Assembly (NCBI GenBank): GCA_031283115.1
Contig: JAITCK010000102.1
Coordinates: 1 to 7,193, forward strand
Direction of reading: 5' to 3'
Source: Cellulomonadaceae bacterium
GTDB taxonomy: Bacteria; Actinomycetota; Actinomycetes; Actinomycetales; Cellulomonadaceae
Length of the DNA stretch: 7,193 nt
The position numbers and the translations under genes were made by a program. Shown piece by piece: positions 1 through 4,970 of this stretch. The notes beneath the pieces were generated by a model that was not told where the DNA came from, made no database searches, and was given only the letters and a program-made list of their open reading frames with translations. Position 1 is the first letter of the stretch. Every line of letters starts with the position of its first letter.

Positions 1-965
1 TAGGTGGTGAGGCCGTAACCGAACACGTCCGAACTGCCAGGAACCGACGTGATACGGGAGGCGATGAGTCCGCCCGTGCAGGATTCGGCGGTAGCTACTG
101 TGAGTTTGGCTGCCGTCAAGGCTTGGACCAGGGCTGTTTCGAGGTTGGCCACGTCGATGCCGTACACCTTGCCGCTGAACTGGTTTTTTAGGGCTGCAAT
201 GGCTGGCTGGGTGAGGCGGTCGGCGTCGTCAGCGGAGGCGGCAGAAGCGGTGACCCGAACCCGCACCTCCCCTTCACCCGCATAGAGGGCCAGGGTCGGG
301 TTGGCCGACGTGAGTAGGTCGGTGGGGATGTCTGATTCGAGTTGCGATTCGCCGATGCCGAAAAAACGGACGGTGTGCGAAACCAGCGTGTGTTGGGCTT
401 TCGCTGCCAGGAAGGGCAGCACGGACTGCTGGGTCATGGCCGTCATCTCGCGCGGCGGGCCAGGCAGCAGAATGACCGTCTTGCTGCTGCTGTCGCTGCT
501 GGTTCCGGTGCTGCTGGTGTTGTCGTCAGGCGTGACGGCCGGAATGTCGAGGGCTAGGCCGTTGGCGGTGCCACGGTCGTTAGCGAACACGACGGCGCCG
601 ACAGGCATGAGGGCTTGTTTCCAGTTGTTGTCGCTGATGGGACGCCCGCTGGCTGCGAAGATGCGGGTGATGTGGTCGACGGACGGCTGGTGGACTTCGA
701 GGTCGCGGCCAGCGTAGGCGGCGACTATTTCTTTGGTGAGGTCGTCGCCGGTGGGGCCTAGTCCGCCCGTGGTGATGACGATGTCGGCCCGGCCCAGGGC
801 GGTGTCGAGGGCAGCGGCTAGGCGGTCGGGGTTGTCACCGACGACGGTCTGGTAGTAGCAGTTGATGCCGATACCTGCCAGTTCCCGGGCCAGGTAGGCG
901 GCGTTAGTGTTGACGATTTCGCCCAACAGCAGTTCTGTCCCCACGCACAAGATTTCCGCGTTCAC
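1..965 (-). CDS. cinA: CinA family protein (MoCF-like domain plus nicotinamide-nucleotide amidohydrolase domain), 3' end cut by window edge
   Basis: Seen: 321 codons from a GTG at 965, running off the left edge. The N-terminus (VNAEILCVGTELLLGEIVNT) is the family signature, and AAAGAGAG at 978-971, 5 nt upstream, is a fair ribosome binding site. The MoCF/COG1058 domain carries TTGGLGPTGDD (65-75), PGPPREM (168-174) and YAGEGEVRVRV (228-238). The start of the CinA C-terminal domain follows, with ATAESCTGGLIASR (291-304) and SVPGSS. Known of the family: the C-terminal domain deamidates NMN in pyridine nucleotide salvage, the COG1058 domain can act as an ADP-ribose pyrophosphatase, and the protein is cytosolic. 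Full-length members have roughly 410-430 residues, so about 100 are missing here. Odd: a Ser/Thr/Asp-rich stretch at about 142-162 interrupts the usual short link before the PGPPRE motif. The gene follows the tRNA-Arg terminator, so it probably has its own promoter; only an AT-rich TTACATAT (about 998-991) hints at one. Confidence 0.95.
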   Translation of the reverse strand, partial: MNAEILCVGTELLLGEIVNTNAAYLARELAGIGINCYYQTVVGDNPDRLAAALDTALGRADIVITTGGLGPTGDDLTKEIVAAYAGRDLEVHQPSVDHITRIFAASGRPISDNNWKQALMPVGAVVFANDRGTANGLALDIPAVTPDDNTSSTGTSSDSSSKTVILLPGPPREMTAMTQQSVLPFLAAKAQHTLVSHTVRFFGIGESQLESDIPTDLLTSANPTLALYAGEGEVRVRVTASAASADDADRLTQPAIAALKNQFSGKVYGIDVANLETALVQALTAAKLTVATAESCTGGLIASRITSVPGSSDVFGYGLTT

Positions 966-970
966 GATGA

Positions 971-978
971 CTCTCTTT
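971..978 (-). promoter_or_regulatory. Ribosome binding site of cinA
   Basis: AAAGAGAG read on the minus strand, 5 nt before the GTG start. It supports choosing GTG at 965, which is also where the conserved CinA N-terminus begins. Confidence 0.6.
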
Positions 979-999
979 CACGACGCTGCGATATGTAAC

Positions 1000-1027
1000 G
1001 AAAGCCCCACCGTTTCCGGTGAGGCTT
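1000..1027 (-). terminator. Hairpin terminator downstream of tRNA-Arg
   Basis: On the minus strand AAGCCTCACCG pairs with CGGTGGGGCTT, an 11-bp stem with one T-G wobble closed by a GAAA tetraloop and followed by the short T-run TTTCG. It starts 11 nt after the mature tRNA-Arg 3' end and sits before cinA. The strong stem supports termination; the U-tract is short, so some read-through into cinA is possible. Confidence 0.75.
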
Positions 1028-1038
1028 CCATCCTTGAG

Positions 1039-1111
1039 TGCGGTCGAAGGGATTCGAACCCCCAACCTTCTGATCCGTAGTCAGATGCTCTATCCGTTGA
1101 GCTACGACCGC
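1039..1111 (-). tRNA. tRNA-Arg (anticodon ACG)
   Basis: Cloverleaf visible on the minus strand, 73 nt. The acceptor GCGGTCG pairs with CGACCGC, and the discriminator is A. The D-arm is GCTC/GAGC. The anticodon stem TCTGA/TCAGA closes loop CTACGGA with anticodon ACG. The variable loop is 5 nt, and the T-arm GGGGG/CCCTT (two G-U pairs) closes loop TTCGAAT. CCA is not encoded. Known: A34 of tRNA-Arg(ACG) is converted to inosine by TadA, so it reads CGU, CGC and CGA. It has its own promoter and terminator. Confidence 0.97.
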
Positions 1112-1127
1112 ATGAAGACGAGCAGCG

Positions 1128-1157
1128 AGGATACTTGCATCCTCGTTAGCGAGTCAA
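1128..1157 (-). promoter_or_regulatory. Sigma70-type promoter of tRNA-Arg
   Basis: On the minus strand, TTGACT (1157-1152) is the -35 and TATCCT (1133-1128) the -10, with an 18-nt spacer. The -10 ends 16 nt before the tRNA 5' end, giving a leader of about 9-10 nt, typical of a tRNA gene. A perfect 7-bp dyad (CGAGGAT, 6-nt loop, ATCCTCG, 1126-1145) overlaps the -10. Confidence 0.7.
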
Positions 1158-1327
1158 GTGTGGGCGTTATCATCGCGTAGCGATGCGAACGACCGCATCT
1201 GTCAGCGTTTTGCCAACGACGGAGAACACTACCGTGTTCAAGCCCAATACTCAAACCCCCAGGCTGTGAACTATCCCACGCACTCAACCGAGGGTCGCTC
1301 CGCTGCAGGCGGACGCAACAATATTGC
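1158..1327. other. Intergenic spacer with several short perfect inverted repeats
   Basis: No open frame here looks coding: the frames crossing it are short, lack domain-like sequence and run into the tRNA genes. The spacer contains CATCGC-gta-GCGATG (1171-1185), the overlapping and mutually exclusive GATGCG-aacgac-CGCATC (1182-1199), and GAACAC-tacc-GTGTTC (1224-1239). The function of these dyads is unknown. They lie directly upstream of the tRNA-Arg promoter. Confidence 0.5.
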
Positions 1328-1359
1328 AAAAATCCCTATGACCGGCAGGTCGCAGGGAT
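1328..1359 (-). terminator. Rho-independent terminator of tRNA-Ser
   Basis: On the minus strand, ATCCCT and AGGGAT form the outer 6-bp stem, followed by a small internal mismatch, an inner GACC/GGTC stem and a TGCC loop. A run of five T ends the element (overlapping the last stem base). It starts 15 nt beyond the tRNA-Ser 3' end, which is the expected place. Confidence 0.75.
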
Positions 1360-1374
1360 CCGAGGATTGAAGCG

Positions 1375-1463
1375 CGGAGACGAGGGGATTTGAACCCCTG
1401 GTCCCCTTGCGGGGACTCCACCTTAGCAGGGTGGTGCACTCGGCCGGACTATGCGACGTCTCC
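1375..1463 (-). tRNA. tRNA-Ser (anticodon GCT)
   Basis: A class II tRNA of 89 nt on the minus strand. The acceptor GGAGACG pairs with CGTCTCC, with discriminator G as expected for serine. The anticodon stem CCACC/GGTGG closes loop CTGCTAA with anticodon GCT, which reads AGC/AGU. The long variable arm is GTCCCC-gcaa-GGGGAC, typical of Ser tRNAs. The T-arm AGGGG/CCCCT closes TTCAAAT. CCA is not encoded. Confidence 0.98.
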
Positions 1464-1504
1464 TTCGATGCGACACCTTTGGGGTGTAAGTGCATCGGCG
1501 GTGA

Positions 1505-1533
1505 ATGTTACCGCCTTGCCGCTGGATCGCCAA
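1505..1533 (-). promoter_or_regulatory. Candidate sigma70-type promoter of tRNA-Ser
   Basis: On the minus strand TTGGCG (1533-1528) and TAACAT (1510-1505) are separated by 17 nt, with the tRNA starting 41 nt after the -10. The leader contains a small hairpin (ACACC/GGTGT, about 1473-1487). The match to consensus is moderate. Confidence 0.45.
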
Positions 1534-1558
1534 AGCGGCGGGCACGCCTAGGCTGCTG

Positions 1559-1675
1559 GGCCGTCACAAAGAGGACGACCGTCCATGATGTGAGATGAAG
1601 CCCGCACAGTGAGACAGCCTGTGGCGGTTTGACGGCCTCACGGCATCTCACCCCGCCGCAAGCAGTCACACTGAC
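1559..1675. promoter_or_regulatory. Dyad-rich upstream region of the NHLRC2-like gene
   Basis: Inverted repeats nest in front of the gene: GGCCGTCA (1559-1566) with TGACGGCC (1630-1637), GTGAGATG (1590-1597) with CATCTCAC (1644-1651), and CACAG (1605-1609) with CTGTG (1619-1623). A compact GTCA-cac-TGAC (1665-1675) ends 3 nt before the ATG. A TTGACG lies at 1629-1634 but has no matching -10 at the right distance. The region may hold operators or a structured leader; neither can be proven from the sequence. Confidence 0.35.
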
Positions 1676-1678
1676 GGT

Positions 1679-3631
1679 ATGACTTTGGGATCGTTTGGAC
1701 CTCGCGTGCGCGCGTCGGAACTGGTGGGCCGCGGCTGGCTCAACACGGGTGGCCGCGACATCACCCTGGCAGACCTGCGCGGCAAGATTGTTGTGCTCGA
1801 CTTTTGGACCTTCTGCTGCATCAACTGCCTGCACGTCCTCGACGAATTGCGTGAACTGGAAGCCGCCCACCCGGACGTGCTGGTCATCATCGGCGTGCAC
1901 AGCCCCAAGTTTGAGCACGAGGCCGACCCGCAGGCGCTCGCGGCTGCCGTCGAACGCTACGACGTCCACCACCCCGTCCTCGATGACCCGAACCTGACCA
2001 CCTGGTCCGCCTACGGCGCCCGCGCCTGGCCCACCCTGGTGGTCATCGACCCGGAAGGCTACATCGTCACGTCCATGGCCGGTGAAGGGCACGCCTCCGC
2101 CCTGGCCGCCCTAGTCGACCAACTCATCGCCGCCCATGAAGCCAAGGGCACCCTCCACCGGGGCGACGGGCCGTATGTTGCTCCCACCCCGCACGAGGGC
2201 ACCCTCCGCTTCCCGGCCAAAGTCATCACCCTGCCAGGCGGCAACCTGCTGGTCGCCGACGCAGGCCACCACTCCCTAGCCGAACTTGCTCCCGACGGTG
2301 AAACCCTGATCCGCCGCATCGGAACCGGCCAGCGCGGCTTCACCGACGGCGGCCCCACCGAGGCCCAGTTCTCCGAGCCTAACGGCCTGCGCCTGGTGCC
2401 CACCCTGCTTCGCAAACAACTCGGCTACGACGTGGTCATCGCCGACACCGTCAACCACGCCCTGCGTGGCGTCCGCCTGTCCGATGGGGCTGTGACAACT
2501 CTGGCTGGAACCGGCCAGCAATACATGGTGGGTGGTGTCACCAACGTCATCGCCGACGGCCTGCAAGGCACGACCCGCCCCTACGCTGCCCGCACCCGCG
2601 AGGTTGTCCCCGCACGAGCAGCCAACTTGTCCAGCCCCTGGGACGTGGTCTGGTCGGAAATGCTGGGCCAGTTTGTTATCGCTATGGCCGGAACCCACAC
2701 CCTCTGGTCCTTCGACCCGGTGGCCGGGACGGTGCAACTCCTGGCCGGAACCATGAACGAGGGACTGGAAGACGGTCCCGGGGAGTCGGCCTGGTTCGCT
2801 CAGCCGTCCGGTCTGGCCTTGAAAATGGGGTCGCCAGAAAGTGGCGAAGCCGTGTGGCTGGCCGATTCGGAGACGTCCGCCCTGCGCCGCCTAACCCCCC
2901 GCATCCCCAGCATCCTGTTCCCGCAACCTTTCGGCGTGGACGTCACCACGGCTGTCGGGCAAGGCTTGTTCGATTTTGGCCACCGGGACGGCGACGCCTC
3001 CCAGGCTTTGCTGCAGCATCCCCTGGGCCTGGCCGTCCTGCCTGACGAGTCCGTCGTCGTCGCAGACACCTACAACGGCGCTATCCGCCGCTTCGAACCG
3101 GAGACGGGCCAGGTCACCACCCTGGCGACCGGTCTGGCTGAGCCGTCCGACATTCTTGTCGAGGCCAGCGACCAGGCAATCACCCTGGTTGTTGTGGAGT
3201 CAGCGGCCCACCGCCTCACCCGCATTGCCCTACCTGCGTCTTTGGCCGGTGACATTCTCGACCACGGCGCCCATCGCACCCAACGCCCTGCCAGCGAGGT
3301 CACGTCGGGTGCCCTCCGCCTGGACGTTCCCTTTACGCCCGCGCCCGGCCAAAAACTGGACGACCGTTGGGGCCCGTCCACCTCCCTCCAAGTCTCCGCC
3401 ACCCCGCCAGAACTCCTCCTCGACGGCGACGGCAGCGGCACCGACCTCTTCCGTGACCTGGTCATCAACCCGGCCGTCCACGAGGGTGTCCTCCACGTCA
3501 CCGCCAAGGCCGCCAGTTGCGACGCCGAAGGCGAGTTCCCCGCCTGCCACCTAGCCCAACAAGACTGGGGCGTCCCCCTCCGCATCACTGACACCGGAGA
3601 AAAAACCCTCACCCTCCCCCTCCGCGGCTGA
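1679..3631 (+). CDS. NHLRC2-like protein: thioredoxin-like domain fused to NHL-repeat beta-propeller
   Basis: Seen: 650 residues and no signal peptide, so probably cytosolic. The thioredoxin/TlpA-like domain spans about 10-155 and has active site C47-I-N-C50 within FWTFCCINC, and the cis-proline in WPT (P118). NHL-type strands follow at about 175-520, with blade cores such as LLVADAGHHSL (190-200), VVIADTVNHALRG (252-264), VWLADSETSALRR (392-404) and VVVADTYNGAIRR (459-471). A C-terminal beta domain (about 545-648) has two further cysteines (C614, C623) and the QQDWGVP segment. Length and layout resemble animal NHLRC2 (about 726 residues) and actinobacterial thioredoxin-like/NHL proteins. A thiol-disulfide role is inferred from CxxC; the substrate is unknown. 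Start: the ATG at 1679 has no clear ribosome binding site, so translation may be leaderless or start from a weak site; a GTG at 1706 is the alternative. The gene is monocistronic and convergent with gtfB, 26 nt apart. Confidence 0.93.
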   Translation: MTLGSFGPRVRASELVGRGWLNTGGRDITLADLRGKIVVLDFWTFCCINCLHVLDELRELEAAHPDVLVIIGVHSPKFEHEADPQALAAAVERYDVHHPVLDDPNLTTWSAYGARAWPTLVVIDPEGYIVTSMAGEGHASALAALVDQLIAAHEAKGTLHRGDGPYVAPTPHEGTLRFPAKVITLPGGNLLVADAGHHSLAELAPDGETLIRRIGTGQRGFTDGGPTEAQFSEPNGLRLVPTLLRKQLGYDVVIADTVNHALRGVRLSDGAVTTLAGTGQQYMVGGVTNVIADGLQGTTRPYAARTREVVPARAANLSSPWDVVWSEMLGQFVIAMAGTHTLWSFDPVAGTVQLLAGTMNEGLEDGPGESAWFAQPSGLALKMGSPESGEAVWLADSETSALRRLTPRIPSILFPQPFGVDVTTAVGQGLFDFGHRDGDASQALLQHPLGLAVLPDESVVVADTYNGAIRRFEPETGQVTTLATGLAEPSDILVEASDQAITLVVVESAAHRLTRIALPASLAGDILDHGAHRTQRPASEVTSGALRLDVPFTPAPGQKLDDRWGPSTSLQVSATPPELLLDGDGSGTDLFRDLVINPAVHEGVLHVTAKAASCDAEGEFPACHLAQQDWGVPLRITDTGEKTLTLPLRG

Positions 3632-3647
3632 CACCTGCTCGGCTGGA

Positions 3648-3677
3648 ACCGGCGCGCTCACCTCAACACCCGCCGGT
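3648..3677. repeat. Inverted repeat at the convergent gene ends
   Basis: ACCGGCG (3648-3654) and CGCCGGT (3671-3677) form a 7-bp stem around a 16-nt loop that contains the gtfB stop codon. It could slow or end transcription from both sides, but neither side has a T-run, so it is not a standard intrinsic terminator. Confidence 0.3.
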
Positions 3678-4959
3678 AATCCTCAACCGTCGACAAGGGT
3701 CCATGCTGAGTATGCAGGGCAGCTACCACGCGCTTCCGGTCGGCGGCGCTGGCAGTCACCTCACCGAGCACCCAACTCAGCGCGTCAACCGTGTCGTAGA
3801 CCAGGGCATTGGCGGGGGTTTTGGCCAGCGCCCCGTCCGCCATGACCAGCAGTCCTAGCCGGTAGGCGGCAGTGACAGCGTCGAGCACTTGGGCGCCCGC
3901 ATTGATGTCCAGGTAGACGCTGGCCTGTGCTAACTCGTCGAGGATGCCGGTCTGGTTGATGGTGGGGGTCAGCAGCAGGTTGGGGTAACTGCGGGCCAGC
4001 CCGTGCAGTTTGTCGCTCATCAGGGTGAGGGCGGCTACGGAGAAGGTGACGCTCGGATGGGCGGCCAGCAGGGTTTCCAGCCAGGGGAGGTCGTCAGAGT
4101 TGGTCAGCGTGAAGCAGCGTCTGGCGTCGTAGCCGGTGTGATCGGCTATCTGGCCGATGGGAGACAGGTAGGTCAGGTCGACGCTCGTGTTGGGGTATTC
4201 GCTGCGCAGGCGGTCGAGTACGTGTTGGTCAGAGACGACGATGCGGCTGAGGGCGCGAGGGTTTTCCAGTTCGGCCCGCATATTGCCGGGAATGTCGCCG
4301 GGCATGGGTTCCTGCCATATGAGGGTGGTGTGCGGCGCGGTAGACCGTTCCCGCATGACAAACCAGGGGTAGTGCAGGGAGTTGATGACGGTGTTGTCGT
4401 CGCCGATGCCCTGATCGGCCAGGAAATGCGTGACAAAGTCTGTCATGGAGGCAAAGGTCAGCATCTGGTCGGGGGACCGCATGATGACGGATTGGCTGGC
4501 ATGGTTGACGTCGACGATCCAGCGCCCTGGGCCGTGATAGCTGGTCTGGTAGGCGGCGCCATCGGCGTAATACGTGCTGGCGTAGTGGTTGCCGTAACGG
4601 TCGAAGTGTTGTGTGGAGGCGACGGCCCCGTCGCTGGCCAGCCAGTCAACGGATTCGACAATGCGGAAGGAGTTGGGTTCGTAGTTGATGTGTCCGATGA
4701 TGGCGCCGTCGCGTAGCACCAAACCGTGCGGGTCTTTGTCTTGCCGGATTTCACACAGGGGCGGCACGGGTATGTCGTTGAAGAAGAGAGGTTTCCCGTC
4801 GCGCGGCAGGCCCGTATAGGTGGTGAGGGGGCACAGGGCGCCGTCGGGCAGGTCGCCGTCGTAACCGATAACCACTGTGGTGGCTTTGATGCCCGCCGCG
4901 TCCAGGGAGGCCAGCACTTGCCGCGCCCCATCATCAAAAGCCTGCAAAAGAACTAACAC
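3658..4959 (-). CDS. gtfB: Accessory Sec system glycosylation protein GtfB (regulatory subunit of the GtfA-GtfB O-GlcNAc transferase)
   Basis: Seen: 433 residues from GTG 4959, close to the usual 440-450. Family-specific stretches are LFFNDIPVPPLCEI (58-71), INYEPNSFRIVESVDWL (91-107), WQEPMPGDIPGNMR (215-228), FTLTNSDD (283-290) and VYLDINAGAQVLDAV (348-362). The GT-B-like fold lacks an EX7E catalytic motif. Known: in streptococci GtfB has no activity alone; it binds the SRR adhesin and presents it to GtfA, so that GlcNAc is added to Ser/Thr in the cytosol before export. Context: last gene of the secA2-gtfA-gtfB run. It starts 9 nt after the gtfA stop, and its ribosome binding site overlaps that stop, suggesting coupled translation and equal dosage of the two subunits. 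Codon 2 is TTA, and the first codons are AT-rich compared with the rest. The only realistic alternative is a diverged GT4 paralogue. Confidence 0.92.
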   Translation of the reverse strand: MLVLLQAFDDGARQVLASLDAAGIKATTVVIGYDGDLPDGALCPLTTYTGLPRDGKPLFFNDIPVPPLCEIRQDKDPHGLVLRDGAIIGHINYEPNSFRIVESVDWLASDGAVASTQHFDRYGNHYASTYYADGAAYQTSYHGPGRWIVDVNHASQSVIMRSPDQMLTFASMTDFVTHFLADQGIGDDNTVINSLHYPWFVMRERSTAPHTTLIWQEPMPGDIPGNMRAELENPRALSRIVVSDQHVLDRLRSEYPNTSVDLTYLSPIGQIADHTGYDARRCFTLTNSDDLPWLETLLAAHPSVTFSVAALTLMSDKLHGLARSYPNLLLTPTINQTGILDELAQASVYLDINAGAQVLDAVTAAYRLGLLVMADGALAKTPANALVYDTVDALSWVLGEVTASAADRKRVVAALHTQHGPLSTVEDYRRVLR

Positions 4960-4965
4960 GGGTGA

Positions 4966-4970
4966 TCCTT
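4966..4970 (-). promoter_or_regulatory. Ribosome binding site of gtfB overlapping the gtfA stop
   Basis: AAGGA on the minus strand, 6 nt before the GTG of gtfB. Its two leading A bases belong to the gtfA stop codon TAA (4971-4969). This fixes the gtfB start and suggests that ribosomes finishing gtfA can restart on gtfB. Confidence 0.7.

Noticed and set aside
301..717. A 138-codon plus-strand frame opposite cinA with a Leu/Val-rich stretch resembling a membrane segment
   Set aside because: The hydrophobic run is the antisense reading of the AGC-repeat in cinA; the minus-strand frame has clear CinA motifs.
1104..1198. Possible attachment site: ACGACCGCAT occurs in the tRNA-Arg 5' end (1104-1113) and again at 1189-1198
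   Set aside because: The repeat is only 10 bp, matches the tRNA 5' end rather than the 3' end normally used, and no integrase is present.
1224..1239. Possible LexA (SOS) box GAAC...GTTC
   Set aside because: The half-sites are separated by 8 nt, whereas the Gram-positive LexA site has 4.
1508..2092. A 194-codon minus-strand frame across the leader and start of the NHLRC2-like gene
   Set aside because: It overlaps a well-supported gene and the tRNA-Ser promoter, and its sequence is low-complexity shadow with no known motif.
2976..3612. Long overlapping frames on both strands inside the NHLRC2-like gene
   Set aside because: They are Pro/Ser/Arg-rich products of GC-rich reading-frame shadowing; the main frame has clear NHL blades throughout.
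4003..4716. A 237-codon open frame on the plus strand, antisense to gtfB
   Set aside because: It lies wholly inside gtfB, is Gly/Val-rich with no recognisable domain, and is the expected shadow of GC-rich codons on the opposite strand.
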